A stretch of 64,000 nucleotides of DNA from JBCCCJ01 sp039029315 (GTDB lineage: Bacteria; Bacteroidota; Bacteroidia; J057). The stretch covers positions 29,846 through 93,845 of the forward strand of contig JBCCGK010000039.1 in assembly GCA_039029315.1 (NCBI GenBank). The letters run 5' to 3'. The notes beneath the pieces were generated by a model that worked only from the letters and a program-made list of their open reading frames with translations, did no database searches and had not been told where the DNA came from. The position numbers and the translations under genes are program-made. Positions 16,859 to 27,770 of this stretch are shown here, piece after piece; the stretch's first letter is position 1, and each line of letters opens with the position of its first letter.

Positions 16859-17458
16859 TCAATAATAGCGAAACTCAGGATCATCTTCATAAGCTGTTCC
16901 AATTGCACATAAATGATCCAAAGTCGCAGCGAAAAGTTCAAAAAGATCATGCAGGCGTTCTAAATTGGCAATGGTTCCTATCGATTGGTAGTATACTTCA
17001 TTGACTCCTTTGGGGAATTTTTTCTGAAAGAGAGGCGCATCCCTTCGAAGTGCGAGATACATGCTGTACTGAAAGCTGATCAGATCCCGAATATCTGGAT
17101 TGGCAAACATCATCCGTAGTTTTCGCTCATCACTTCCCTGGATGACATACTGTTTGTCGAAGTCCGGGTAGCCCACCTCCACATCTTTCATCCCGAATGC
17201 CTTCCCGATTCTGTGCATGACATTCTCCTTGAAGATCCGAAACACAAAATCATCGCGATTGACATAAGGAGCACGCATTCGGGTCCAGGTGACATCATTG
17301 GCCAGGAAGGTATCCAGGGTGATCATCCACTCTCCGTGGAAGGCTTCTATGCGATCATGCCGTCTCCGCTTGCCTTCGAAGAAGTCTGCATCGAGGCGCT
17401 CGCAGAGCTGTAGCCAGATCTCTCGCTTGTGGTGCTTGAAGGGTTTTCGTCGTGGCAT
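16859..17458 (-). CDS. Conserved protein of unknown function, tandem paralogue 1
   Basis: 199 residues, beginning MPRRKPFKHHKREIWLQLCE. It is the first gene of the two-gene minus-strand operon. Compared with its partner it has more Arg/Lys at the N-terminus, and ALRRDAPLFQKKFP replaces ELKEKAPLFQKPKFP. A W-M-I-T-(I/L)-D-T-F strand follows EAFH near residue 50 in both. The start codon at 17458 lies 101 nt from the divergent RhsA1 start, so the two share an intergenic promoter region that also holds the conserved GTTRAC...ATTCGGGGTCT element (oriented toward RhsA1). Function unknown. Confidence 0.8.
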   Translation of the reverse strand: MPRRKPFKHHKREIWLQLCERLDADFFEGKRRRHDRIEAFHGEWMITLDTFLANDVTWTRMRAPYVNRDDFVFRIFKENVMHRIGKAFGMKDVEVGYPDFDKQYVIQGSDERKLRMMFANPDIRDLISFQYSMYLALRRDAPLFQKKFPKGVNEVYYQSIGTIANLERLHDLFELFAATLDHLCAIGTAYEDDPEFRYY

Positions 17459-17487
17459 GGGATTTTTTTTAGAAAATCAGAAGAGAT

Positions 17488-17518
17488 GTTAACCCAACAA
17501 ACTGATTCGGGGTCTCAC
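17488..17518 (+). promoter_or_regulatory. Conserved two-block element upstream of RhsA1
   Basis: GTTAAC (17488-17493), an 11-nt spacer, then ATTCGGGGTCTCAC (17505-17518), ending 41 nt before ATG 17560. The same blocks with the same spacer precede RhsA2 at 39390-39420. It probably marks a specialised promoter or operator. Confidence 0.6.
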
Positions 17519-17559
17519 TCAAAAAGCAAATCAAAGTATAACCATTGAAAACTTCAATT

Positions 17560-20500
17560 ATGCTAACAAAACATTGTATTCTCTTGCAACGGACTCCTTG
17601 TTTGAGACTCCTCCTCATTCTGCTCATGCCCTGGATTGTGAGACCAGCATTTGGTCAAGCTGTCAATACATGGGTACAGGATGTTGTGCTTCCCCCTCCC
17701 AATGCTGCTGCGATGGCCAAATACGGAGATATCCCTGTCGATTTAGTCAGTGGACTTCCTAATATCTCAATTCCTATATTCACATTGGAAGAAGGGTCTT
17801 TGAGTTTACCAGTTTCTCTCTCCTATCATGCTTCTGGGCTAAGGGTAGCGGAGATGGCCAGTTGGGTTGGGATGGGCTGGAACTTGAGTGCTCACGGGAT
17901 GATCTCACGAACAGTTCTTGGTACCCCTGACGAGGCCAATGGCTACTGGTTCAATGGCGATGATGTTGAAAACAATTTTGAAGATCGCCAATACCTGAAG
18001 GATATTTCTACTGGAGTTGAGGATGGGGAGGCAGATATGTTTTCCTTCAATGTCCCTGGTCTCAGTGGAAAATTCTTTTTTGACAAGAATCATGATTATT
18101 ATGTGATTCCTCAAAATCTGGATGTCAAGATCGAAACCGAATTTGATATTACACAAAGCGGTTTCGTGAGCTTTACCATCATCGGTCCAGATGGAGTCAG
18201 GTATATATTTGGGAAAGACGGAACTGAAACAGCCTATGAATACCTTCAGGCTGGTCTATCTGCTGGAAATTGGAGATCTTCCTGGATGCTGTTGAAGATG
18301 GAATCCAGCGATCAACTTTACTCCATTACCTTTGACTATACGGATGAAAACTATCAATATAAAAACCTGGCCAGTTGTCAGTATAGTGAAGGATCTACGA
18401 CTACTGGTGGAGGAGTGAGTTGTGGTGGGAATGGCGAGGATATAGCGAAACATCGCTATGTTCTGCATACTACTTCAGGGAAAAAACTGACTTCCATTCA
18501 GGGCAGTAGCTCTGGCTATTCCATCGATTTTGCTGCCAATACTTTACGGGAAGATCTACCTGCCAAGCGGCTGGATCATATCCAGATTTCTTCGAATGAC
18601 AATATCGCCTGTACCAGATTTGATTTCTCCTATACCTATTTTGATGATGGACAGACTGTCTACAATGGTCCCAATGCCCCTCTTCCTTACTTTAAGCGCT
18701 TAAAGCTTGATCAGGTACAGGAATTCTCTTGCAACAGCAGTCTCAGCAAAGGGCCTTATACCTTTACCTATGCTGGTCCCTTGAATACAGATGGGACCAA
18801 TTATTTGCCACACAGACTGTCAAAAGCGATTGATCATTGGGGATATTACAATGGAAAGCACGACAATGAAATTCTGGAAGCCAATATCCCCGAAACCAAT
18901 CTGACCCACCCCATTGGGGGAATTCCTATCACATATGGAAGCGCTGATCGTGAAACCGACCCGGCATTTATGGGGTATGGGAGTCTTACTGAAATTCAAT
19001 ATCCCACCGGGGGACGCACTCTCTTTACCATGGAAGCCAACACAATTCCCAAATGGCAGGGGACAGGTCCTGTATACTTGGTTCAAGACTTGACGACATG
19101 TGCGATACCTTCTTCCAGTTGCTGCGGATCAATTCCGAATCAAGCAATTGTTAGTTTTTCAAATACAAATGAGATTGACAATGCGTTTTTTGACTTAAAA
19201 GTCTTCAATTTGAATTCCAACTTTAGCTGTAGTGGTAGCAGCTCTAGTGGCAAGATTGAATTGTTCCAGGGCAGCACATTTTTAGGATCTTTCCCCTTGA
19301 CTCTTGGAGCGAATGGCAATACTCTGGAGGAAAAACAAAAACCACTCAATGATATCCTGAATGCTGGCGTCCAATTGGTTCCCAATACCAGCTATACCTG
19401 TATCATTACCTCTGTCAATAGCCAAACCAACTTCAGCCTGTATCATGAATCTATGCAGCAGATTCCCTATCCTGTAGGTGGACTTAGATTAGCTGAAGTT
19501 AGATCAGATGACAATATCCCTGCTACCCCTGATGTGGTCAAGCAATATCTGTATGAAGAACAGGGACCAAATAACTTAACGGCAGGTCATCTATTGTTTC
19601 AGCCAACCTATGGAATTACTGGATCATTTTATTGTACCGCAACTCAGTATTACGCTATTTATTCGACAACTCCTCCTGTTCCCATGAGTAATTATGAAGG
19701 GAGACATGTGGTGTATCCAAAAGTAACGGAAGTCCTGCCTGGATCTGGGAAAACAGTCTATCAGTATCAGCTAAATATTGCACCGGATATTTTTCCAATC
19801 CTGGGTCCAGGAAGTGGATTTTGGGGGACTACCTTATTTGAAGCTCCTCCACAATTGTACAAGAATAATCATGGAAATCTTTTCACGAAAAAAGTACTGG
19901 ATGAATCCGGTCAAGAAGTGTCATTGGAGACCAATAATCCATTCTTCTTGTCCTATACAGAGCCTCCTGGGTCTATGATCAAGGTCAAATGGTTGTATGA
20001 TGAAGGACATGAGTGCCAGTTCTATGGCTTCTTTTTCTATCGACCAAGAACCAGTGCCTATCTCATGGCCAGCCAGGAAATCAGTATTGATGGTGTCAAC
20101 ACGGTAACAGATTATGGATATGATCCAGAATTGGATCACCATCAACCCATCTCCGTCAGCACCACCAATAGCGATGGTAGGGTTCAGGAACAAAGGCTTA
20201 AATTTCCGGATGCTTATGATCCCAATACAGTGGTAGATATATTTTCCAGTCTAACAGCGCAAGATCTTTTGGATTTGAATCTGATTTCGTCGCCAATAGA
20301 AAGTCAAACCTGGCAAGGTCAGAGCGGGAATTTGGAAATGATTGGTGGACAGCTGAATCAATATGTCAACTTGGGCAATAGCGTTCAGAAAAAGGTCCGG
20401 CTTCACGATATGTATGGATTTGAAACTACTACGCCAGTGAGCCAGGCTAACTTGGCCGAACAAACGAATTCTAATGGTCAATACACAAGCCTGTTTCCGA

Positions 20501-21216
20501 ATTCCAGCTATTATCAAAAAAGAGTCGAATTTGACTATGATTACAGCAGTGGTCGATTAAGCTCTCAAGCCTTAACAGGAGGATCATCCTCTTCCTATAT
20601 TTGGGGATATTCTGATTTGCGTCCTACGGCTGAGGTCAGCAATGCTTCATCAGAAAATATCGCTTACACAAGTTTTGAAGAGACAGACAACCTCCAGGAA
20701 GGCAATTGGACCCTGGATGGACAGGCAGGGGGCTATCAACTCTTCAATTCAAAAACTGGTTGGCAGGGATTTAATCTTTCTCCAAACAGAACTGCCACTG
20801 CCAATGGGTTGGGCGCAGGATCTTATACCTTATCGTTTTGGCTTCAGGGGAATGATGATATGGTCTTTTTTACCAATGGCACCATCCTCCCTTCTCCCAA
20901 TCCTAAACGTCAATCTGATGCTGATCAAAATGGATGGGTCTATTATGAATATGAAATCAATTTGAGCAGCACAAATAATACAGTAATGATCAGCAGCAAT
21001 GATGCTGCAACAGTGATCGATGAACTCCGTTTGTATCCCTCTCAAGCTCACATGACTACCTATTGTTATGACAAAGCCCTTCGGATTCACACGGTTACTG
21101 ATGCCAACAACCAAAGTCTGTATTATACCTATGATGGCCTTGGCCGACTAATCAACGTCAAGGACTTTGAAGGCAATATCATCAACCAAACTGAATACCA
21201 CTATTATACCGAATAA
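17560..21216 (+). CDS. RhsA1: secreted Rhs-like protein with SpvB/TcB-like N-terminus and terminal YD repeat
   Basis: 1,218 residues. ATG 17560 (MLTKHCILLQRTPCLRLLLI) gives a signal peptide ending near AFGQ; an in-frame TTG at 17545 is less likely. Residues ~55-125 carry the block seen in Bacteroidota Rhs-like proteins and, more loosely, in SpvB/TcB: SLPVSLSYHASGLRVAEMAS then VGMGWNLSAHGMISR. The middle is beta-rich, with Rhs-like strands and a Ser/Cys-rich region (ATTGGGVSCGG). Near residue 1,025 a carbohydrate-binding-like beta domain begins (ENIAYTSFEETDNLQEGNW). The last ~50 residues are one YD repeat (YYTYDGLGRLINVKDFEGN) ending abruptly in EYHYYTE. There is no T9SS sorting domain and no toxin tail. 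RhsB1 follows 34 nt later, so the pair should be co-expressed and may build one shell together. Confidence 0.8.
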   Translation: MLTKHCILLQRTPCLRLLLILLMPWIVRPAFGQAVNTWVQDVVLPPPNAAAMAKYGDIPVDLVSGLPNISIPIFTLEEGSLSLPVSLSYHASGLRVAEMASWVGMGWNLSAHGMISRTVLGTPDEANGYWFNGDDVENNFEDRQYLKDISTGVEDGEADMFSFNVPGLSGKFFFDKNHDYYVIPQNLDVKIETEFDITQSGFVSFTIIGPDGVRYIFGKDGTETAYEYLQAGLSAGNWRSSWMLLKMESSDQLYSITFDYTDENYQYKNLASCQYSEGSTTTGGGVSCGGNGEDIAKHRYVLHTTSGKKLTSIQGSSSGYSIDFAANTLREDLPAKRLDHIQISSNDNIACTRFDFSYTYFDDGQTVYNGPNAPLPYFKRLKLDQVQEFSCNSSLSKGPYTFTYAGPLNTDGTNYLPHRLSKAIDHWGYYNGKHDNEILEANIPETNLTHPIGGIPITYGSADRETDPAFMGYGSLTEIQYPTGGRTLFTMEANTIPKWQGTGPVYLVQDLTTCAIPSSSCCGSIPNQAIVSFSNTNEIDNAFFDLKVFNLNSNFSCSGSSSSGKIELFQGSTFLGSFPLTLGANGNTLEEKQKPLNDILNAGVQLVPNTSYTCIITSVNSQTNFSLYHESMQQIPYPVGGLRLAEVRSDDNIPATPDVVKQYLYEEQGPNNLTAGHLLFQPTYGITGSFYCTATQYYAIYSTTPPVPMSNYEGRHVVYPKVTEVLPGSGKTVYQYQLNIAPDIFPILGPGSGFWGTTLFEAPPQLYKNNHGNLFTKKVLDESGQEVSLETNNPFFLSYTEPPGSMIKVKWLYDEGHECQFYGFFFYRPRTSAYLMASQEISIDGVNTVTDYGYDPELDHHQPISVSTTNSDGRVQEQRLKFPDAYDPNTVVDIFSSLTAQDLLDLNLISSPIESQTWQGQSGNLEMIGGQLNQYVNLGNSVQKKVRLHDMYGFETTTPVSQANLAEQTNSNGQYTSLFPNSSYYQKRVEFDYDYSSGRLSSQALTGGSSSSYIWGYSDLRPTAEVSNASSENIAYTSFEETDNLQEGNWTLDGQAGGYQLFNSKTGWQGFNLSPNRTATANGLGAGSYTLSFWLQGNDDMVFFTNGTILPSPNPKRQSDADQNGWVYYEYEINLSSTNNTVMISSNDAATVIDELRLYPSQAHMTTYCYDKALRIHTVTDANNQSLYYTYDGLGRLINVKDFEGNIINQTEYHYYTE

Positions 21217-21250
21217 GCCAACTTACTCAATCATTTAAACAACAATACTC

Positions 21251-24200
21251 ATGAAAGCATATCAGCAGCTTGCTGCTCACACCTCCTTTGTCCTTTATGT
21301 AAGGATATGTTTCATCGGTTTTTTTCTGTGGAGTCAATGTCTATTCACTGCTCCTCCAGCGAAGACCACCGATCTTGCCTTCGTCCCAAAGAATGTTCTT
21401 TTTGTGGTCGGCAGCACCAATCTCAATGCTGGGGATCAGACCATCAAAGACCGTCTTGAGACCGATCTGGGCCATATTGTCAGTCTGAAAGACGCTAGCG
21501 TAAGCACAACTGACCTCACGGGTAAGAGCCTGATCATCATTTCTTCCACTATCAGTTCCAATGCCCTGAGCCAAAATTTCAGGGATGCGGTCCGTGATGA
21601 AACGACCTCTGTCATCACCTGGGAACATGGACTCTATGATGATTTTGATATGTCTGTGTCGGGAAATAACACAGAGTGGTCAGGCAATGACCTCAATATT
21701 TTGGCTCAGGGCCATGCCCTTGTAGGTGCTGCTGGCTCAACCGCAGATGCTCTCTCAGCTGCGGCGGCGCATCCTGGCGGCACACCCTCTTCCGATGCCT
21801 TGATTGCCGCAGAGCTTCCTTCAGGCAAAAAGGTCTACTATGCCTATGAGATGGGGGATAACATGATCAATCAGGTCGCTACAGGTCGTCGAATTGGCTT
21901 CTTTTTGAGTGACAATAGCGCAGATGATCTCACAACAGCTGGTTGGGAACTGTTCGATGGTGCTGTCTGTTGGTCTTTGGAAGAATGTGGAAATACAGCT
22001 CCGACAGCAAGTTTTACAACTTCCTCATCCTCTGGCACTGCTCCATTGATCATCTCTCTGGATGCTTCTACATCTTCCGATCCTGAAAATGATCCACTCA
22101 GTTATAGCTGGGACTTCAATGATGGGAGTACAGGCAGTGGAATGAGTCTCTCGCATACCTACACATATCCCGGTGTCTACACCATCACCTTGACTGTAGA
22201 TGATGGTCAGGGGTTGACAGATCAGGATCAGGTTACCATCACTGTCAATGGCACAAGTAATTATGCTCCCACTGCTGAGATTCAACTAGAGCGTTGGGAC
22301 GGAATTTCAGGGAGTCATGTATCTGATTTGACTTCCTCTTCGGCTTTTTCTGATACGCCTTCTCATTTCTATATCTTGACGAGTATCTTTGAACTTCCTG
22401 ACCCGCCAACAGGGCTTGCCGATCAGTTTGGTGCCAGGTTATCTGCGCAATTCATTCCTCCTCAGACAGGCGATTATACCTTCTGGATTGCTGGGGATGA
22501 TCGTGCCGAATTATGGCTCAGCACCAATCATGATCCGGCTGCCAAGCAACTCATCGCGCACAATGATGCTGGCTCCACTTCTCAATACCAATGGGACAAA
22601 TACAGTTCTCAGGAGTCTGCTCCCATCAGTCTGGTTCAGGGACAGGCCTATCATATTGAGGCCCTGATGAAGGAGAGTTTTGGCGGGCAGCATGTTGCTC
22701 TCAAAGTCCGCTATCCAGATGGGACAGAGGAAGGCCCGGTTGCTGCTACCAATTTCACCTTGCCTGGCACCTATCCTCCTCAGAACGTGTCCACTCTTCC
22801 CACCACCTTTGTCAAGAAGTATGGAGAAGATCATCAGGCCGAATACATCATCACCCAAAGAGCAGATGGCTCCTATTTGTTGCTGGGGGCTGGCAATTAT
22901 GATGCAAACGACCCTGTGGCAGCTGGCAATGTACATGTGGTGGAAATAGATGCCTACGGTCAAGTCATGCCCAATGGTCAATATGTATTGGAAGTGGCCA
23001 ATCTTGACATGGATATCTACAATACTCTCAATCCAGCCTACTCTGTGATGCCCAATGGAGAAATCTTCTATGCCATCCGTGGAGATGCTGGTAGTTCTGT
23101 AGGCATGTCCATCTTCCGGCTAGACCCTTCGGCAAGAAATCTGGTGTATAGCAAGCACATTGAGTTGCCGACTTATATTCGCCCTCTGGCAGCGGAGATT
23201 GACCCAACAGATGGAGGAAACATTGTCCTGGCTGCGAACAATCGAGAGCCCATGCTCTTCAAGATCAGTCCAACGGGAACAGTGGTCTTTTCCAGACAGA
23301 TTGGACATCGACTTTTCCAGCCCCTGGATCTCTGCACATTTGACAATGGCTATAGTCTTGCAGTAGGAAAATACAATTATTCAGTCAGCTCTGCCCATGA
23401 AACAGAAATGCATATCAGCTATCTGGACAATAATGGGCACACAGTTTGGGCCAAGAAATACACTACAGCTGGCAATGAAAAAATCATCCCATCCATTGTT
23501 GCTTCTCATGGAAGCGCGAGCTCTGCTCTGATTGGTGGCAAGGTGAAAATGGGGGGAGAATGGAAAATTTTTCTCGCTGATCTTGACTTGGGAACCCAAA
23601 CCTTTGGCCAGCCCAGATATATTGATCTGGGACATTCTGGAGAATTGGACATTGAGGATCTCCAGCCAACCAGTGATGGAGGCTATCTGCTCTCAGGAGG
23701 AGGAACTCCGATATTCTCCCCTGATAGCCTGGAAAAACCATTCCTCTATAAGATAAATCCCAATGGAGAAGTGGAATGGATCAAATATTATGATCATGGC
23801 TTTGAGGGAGAGCACAGCACCTTTTATCAAATAGAACAAACGCTGGATGGGGGCTTTGTCATGGGTGGAGGTCATTACAATCTGCCTTACGACCCAGATT
23901 TTCCTGGTCTGGTCATCCGAACCGATGCCAATGGCAATCTCAGTGATCCATACTCCTGTTCAGTCAATGATTTGCCTGTTGCCTTGGCTAGCTTCCATTC
24001 CATGCCTCTTACCAAAGATGAGAGTACCCTGGCTGCCAGTGGTCAGACCCTGGATTATATCATTCCATTTGAAGCAACAGGAGATCCCAGTATCCAACAT
24101 CCAGCTAGCTGGAATTCTATTACTGGTGGCAATTGCGAGACTGTCATTCCTGATTGTGAGCATGCTCCTTTTGAGGCGGCTGTCCAGACTACCGGAATCA

Positions 24201-27200
24201 ACCGCATCATCAGTCGAAGTCCCAGAATAGCTGTTCAGGATATTCAGACTATTTTGAATGATCCTGCCTCTCATCATGCACGAGATATGCATGAGGCTGT
24301 TGCCTATCTTGATGGATTGGGACGTCCCCTGCAAAGTGTGGCTGCCAATGCAGCACCCGATCTTTCGGACATCATTAGCTTCAACATCTATGATCATTTG
24401 GGCAGAGAAGTCAAACAATATCTTCCCTTCAATGATGCAGGGCCAGCTGGAAGCTTCAGGATGGATGGCGGAACAACAGATATGATCCCGGATGCGCTTC
24501 AAACCAGTTTTTTCGCAACCGTTTTGCCCCAAATGGGTGGCCCAGCATCCAGCAATCAGTTTCCCTTTGCAGAAGTTGCCCTGGAAGCCTCATCATTGTC
24601 AAGGCCCATCGAACAAGGATCTGTAGGCACTCCCTGGCAGCTTGGGGCCAATGCCGTCAAAACAAGCTATGGAAGCAATGGACCGACCGAAGTACTGATG
24701 TTTCCTGCTGGTACTGCCTTCAATTATGATGCGGGCTATTATCCTGCTGGAGAACTAATCAAAACTCAAACGACAGATGAAAATGGAAGTATCAACATCC
24801 AGTTTACAGACAGATTGGGGCGAATGATTCTATCGATGACACAGATCGATGAAGGATCTGATCTCACAGATCCAGCTGATGATACCTATGCACAGACCTA
24901 TTATGTCTATGATCGATTTGGCAATCTCACCTATGTATTGCCTCCTGAGGCAGTTCAGGATTTTGTGCTGATCTATGATGATCCACAAGACCCTGCCTTG
25001 GATAAATATCGTGTCTTTCAATTCAGCATTGACAGATGGGGATTTCAATATAAGTATGATGGACGACAACGGGTCATTGAGAAAAAAGCTCCTGGGGCTG
25101 GTTGGGTCTATTCTGTTTACAACAAATTGGATCAGGTGGTCCTGATTCAGGATGCCAATCAACGGGCTAGTGGAAAAGATGAGTGGACCTTCACCAAATA
25201 CGATGCCTTCAATCGTCCGATTCTGACTGGTTTATTCGACAATAGTTTGCATCCGATTACTTCTGGCTATGATCGTGCGGCCTTGCAAATGCATATTGAT
25301 GGAGAGGACATCTTTGAAAATCGTCAAAATAATGCTGTGTTTGATGTCAAAGGAAAATTGATCGAGGGCTATAGTAACCTTGCCTTTCCAAACATTGGAC
25401 TGGCAGAGGTGCATTCAGTTAGCTATTACGACGATTACGATTTTGATCATGACCAGAATGAAAATGCCAGCTACCAGATCGATGTTGAAGGATTAGGAAG
25501 TATTCCATTCGATCGAGTCAGAGGACAAGTAACAGCTGCCTTTATAAAAGTTCTGGACCCAAATCTTGTACTCTCTTCAGCTAGCAATCCAGCATTTTTG
25601 GGAACCATCACTTTCTATGATGACAGAGGGCGCGAAATCCAGACACAAGCTGACCACCTTCATGGCACAGATGTATCCAGTATGGTGGTCAATTTCGCTG
25701 GAGAAATTGAAAAAACTGTTACTCGACACAATGGACCAGAAGGGCTTATCAGTGTCCAAAATCGTTTTTGTTATGATCATCAAGGACGACTGATTCGCAG
25801 TACGCAGAAAAACAATGATGATCCAGAAATTGTGCTTGTAGAGCAGGAATATGATTACAGAAGTTTGGTTGTGGACAAGCAGCTTCATTCTGAAGATGGC
25901 GGATTGACTTTTCTTCAATCTGTCGACTATCACTTCAATATTCGCAATTGGTTGACAGGGATTAACCAAACAGATGACACCCAGGCGGGACCAGGAGCAG
26001 GGACTGGAGATTCACAGAATGATTTATTTGGCATGGATTTGTTCTATGACCAGACAGATTTTCTGAACAATACGGCTCTCTTCAATGGGAATATTTCAGC
26101 AGCCCGCTGGCAGCAAGGGACAGAAGATGAGGTGCATGCTTATAATTATGTGTATGACAAGAACAATCGCATTCTACAGGCAGACTATTACAGCACACAA
26201 AACAATGCCTTTTTGCTGTCCACACTGAATCGATTCCAAAGTACTTATTCCTATGATCTCAATGGCAATATCAAGCAACTGACGCGTCGAGGTCTCATCA
26301 ATTCAGGCAATTTTGGTCTGATGGATGACCTGACCTATACCTATCAATCACAAGGTGGGAATCACCTGATGAAGGTAGAAGATGCTGTCGCTGGCGGGAG
26401 TGGGAACCAATTTATTGATGGAAGCAATATCGGAGATGATTATGCTTATGATGACAATGGGAATTTGATTACTGATCTTAACAAGAACATCAGCATTAGC
26501 TATAATCATCTCAACAAGCCTGTTAGGGTTTCGTTTACTGGCGGTCCCACCAATGGCTCCTGGATTGACTATATCTACGATGCTGCTGGCACCAAGCTCC
26601 AAATGCGTACCGGAGGGAGTAGCACCCAAACGACTGATTACATCAATGGATTCCATTATCAGGATGGCGCACTTGATTTCTTTGCACATGCAGAAGGTCG
26701 GGTTGTGGGAGATGGAGCAAACAATCTCCTGTATCAATATCAAATTGCCGATCATTTGGGCAATAGCCGGGTCTATTTCGAGGATGATGCAGGGACAGCC
26801 TCAGTGATTCAGGTGGATGCGTATTATCCTTTTGGGCTGAATATGAGCTTTGATAATGGGCAGGCAATTGCCAATCCTGAGAATCGCTATCGCTATAATG
26901 GGAAGGAAGAGCAGACGGCCTTTGGATTGGGCTGGTATGATTATGGGGCGCGGATGTATGAGGCAGTTTTAGGTCGTTTTACAGGGGGCGATCCAATAGC
27001 AGAAGACTTTCATTGGGTAACCCCATATAATTATGCAGAAAATGAGCCCATCGCTAATATTGATTTGTGGGGATTACAAAAGTTTAAACCTCCTGTTAAC
27101 CATCACCAATCAGGCCCCGACAATAATGTAGGACCTAGTCGGGCTCAGATTGAGCATGTTAATAATCATAAAGCAGAGAAATCACGAGAAGCTTGGAACG

Positions 27201-27760
27201 AAGCAAGGGGGATAAAGAAGGTAGATCCAAACTCAGGTGGTGAGATCAACCCAACTCCAAAACTCAAATACCATCCCGGTGCTGGCGAATTTGGAGGTAG
27301 AGTTGCAGAAGGATTGGGCCAAGGGTTAAAGGAGGCTGCGTTAGACTTCACAGGTCTCAAACTTTTAGATCTAGGGTCTGATGCCATTAAAGGAAGTAAG
27401 CTTTTAAATGTACCAGTAACAAAAATAGATAATGGAGGAAAGGGAATTTTACCGGATGATGCGGCTGTTGTCAGAGGAGGAACGAATACTCCCGAGTTAA
27501 TTAAAAAAGGAACTGGGACACATCCAGAAGGAGTAACAGGAGTTTCAGTTGAATGTGGAACATGTTCAGTAAAAGAACTTGCAAAGCCACTCCCACATGG
27601 TAAAATCGGCGTAACAACAGTTGGGGATGTGCGTAATGCTGGTGGGGATGTAATTAAAACTAGTGGTAGAAGCCCCAATCATGCTACTCTTACTGGACTT
27701 TCACCAGAAAAAACAAGCGAATTGTTAAATCCAGTTATACGCAATCCAAACAAAAAATAA
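21251..27760 (+). CDS. RhsB1: giant Rhs protein with PKD, PA14, DUF6443-like region, Rhs core and variable tail
   Basis: 2,169 residues with an N-terminal signal/anchor helix (YVRICFIGFFLWSQCLFTAP). Domains in order: a Rossmann-like ThuA/GATase-type domain ~48-235 (VLFVVGSTNLNAGDQ, then TWEHGLYDDFDMS); a PKD domain ~247-334 (YSWDFNDG); a PA14-like domain ~347-507 (FIPPQTGDYTFWIAGDDRAE); a propeller-like region ~510-930 with repeated DGG(Y/F) turns; a DUF6443-like segment ~970-1060 (NRIISRSPRIAVQDIQTILN, then YLDGLGRPLQSVA); YD repeats to ~1875; and the Rhs core (WYDYGARMYEAVLGRFTGGD) to ~1943. The last 226 residues are a tail different from that of RhsB2. It includes AAVVRGGTNTPELIKKGTG and IGVTTVGDVRNAGGDVI, a type of tail I recall from other Rhs-like proteins but cannot name. 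A small gene follows after 10 nt. Confidence 0.85.
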   Translation: MKAYQQLAAHTSFVLYVRICFIGFFLWSQCLFTAPPAKTTDLAFVPKNVLFVVGSTNLNAGDQTIKDRLETDLGHIVSLKDASVSTTDLTGKSLIIISSTISSNALSQNFRDAVRDETTSVITWEHGLYDDFDMSVSGNNTEWSGNDLNILAQGHALVGAAGSTADALSAAAAHPGGTPSSDALIAAELPSGKKVYYAYEMGDNMINQVATGRRIGFFLSDNSADDLTTAGWELFDGAVCWSLEECGNTAPTASFTTSSSSGTAPLIISLDASTSSDPENDPLSYSWDFNDGSTGSGMSLSHTYTYPGVYTITLTVDDGQGLTDQDQVTITVNGTSNYAPTAEIQLERWDGISGSHVSDLTSSSAFSDTPSHFYILTSIFELPDPPTGLADQFGARLSAQFIPPQTGDYTFWIAGDDRAELWLSTNHDPAAKQLIAHNDAGSTSQYQWDKYSSQESAPISLVQGQAYHIEALMKESFGGQHVALKVRYPDGTEEGPVAATNFTLPGTYPPQNVSTLPTTFVKKYGEDHQAEYIITQRADGSYLLLGAGNYDANDPVAAGNVHVVEIDAYGQVMPNGQYVLEVANLDMDIYNTLNPAYSVMPNGEIFYAIRGDAGSSVGMSIFRLDPSARNLVYSKHIELPTYIRPLAAEIDPTDGGNIVLAANNREPMLFKISPTGTVVFSRQIGHRLFQPLDLCTFDNGYSLAVGKYNYSVSSAHETEMHISYLDNNGHTVWAKKYTTAGNEKIIPSIVASHGSASSALIGGKVKMGGEWKIFLADLDLGTQTFGQPRYIDLGHSGELDIEDLQPTSDGGYLLSGGGTPIFSPDSLEKPFLYKINPNGEVEWIKYYDHGFEGEHSTFYQIEQTLDGGFVMGGGHYNLPYDPDFPGLVIRTDANGNLSDPYSCSVNDLPVALASFHSMPLTKDESTLAASGQTLDYIIPFEATGDPSIQHPASWNSITGGNCETVIPDCEHAPFEAAVQTTGINRIISRSPRIAVQDIQTILNDPASHHARDMHEAVAYLDGLGRPLQSVAANAAPDLSDIISFNIYDHLGREVKQYLPFNDAGPAGSFRMDGGTTDMIPDALQTSFFATVLPQMGGPASSNQFPFAEVALEASSLSRPIEQGSVGTPWQLGANAVKTSYGSNGPTEVLMFPAGTAFNYDAGYYPAGELIKTQTTDENGSINIQFTDRLGRMILSMTQIDEGSDLTDPADDTYAQTYYVYDRFGNLTYVLPPEAVQDFVLIYDDPQDPALDKYRVFQFSIDRWGFQYKYDGRQRVIEKKAPGAGWVYSVYNKLDQVVLIQDANQRASGKDEWTFTKYDAFNRPILTGLFDNSLHPITSGYDRAALQMHIDGEDIFENRQNNAVFDVKGKLIEGYSNLAFPNIGLAEVHSVSYYDDYDFDHDQNENASYQIDVEGLGSIPFDRVRGQVTAAFIKVLDPNLVLSSASNPAFLGTITFYDDRGREIQTQADHLHGTDVSSMVVNFAGEIEKTVTRHNGPEGLISVQNRFCYDHQGRLIRSTQKNNDDPEIVLVEQEYDYRSLVVDKQLHSEDGGLTFLQSVDYHFNIRNWLTGINQTDDTQAGPGAGTGDSQNDLFGMDLFYDQTDFLNNTALFNGNISAARWQQGTEDEVHAYNYVYDKNNRILQADYYSTQNNAFLLSTLNRFQSTYSYDLNGNIKQLTRRGLINSGNFGLMDDLTYTYQSQGGNHLMKVEDAVAGGSGNQFIDGSNIGDDYAYDDNGNLITDLNKNISISYNHLNKPVRVSFTGGPTNGSWIDYIYDAAGTKLQMRTGGSSTQTTDYINGFHYQDGALDFFAHAEGRVVGDGANNLLYQYQIADHLGNSRVYFEDDAGTASVIQVDAYYPFGLNMSFDNGQAIANPENRYRYNGKEEQTAFGLGWYDYGARMYEAVLGRFTGGDPIAEDFHWVTPYNYAENEPIANIDLWGLQKFKPPVNHHQSGPDNNVGPSRAQIEHVNNHKAEKSREAWNEARGIKKVDPNSGGEINPTPKLKYHPGAGEFGGRVAEGLGQGLKEAALDFTGLKLLDLGSDAIKGSKLLNVPVTKIDNGGKGILPDDAAVVRGGTNTPELIKKGTGTHPEGVTGVSVECGTCSVKELAKPLPHGKIGVTTVGDVRNAGGDVIKTSGRSPNHATLTGLSPEKTSELLNPVIRNPNKK

Positions 27761-27770
27761 TTCAAAAAAA

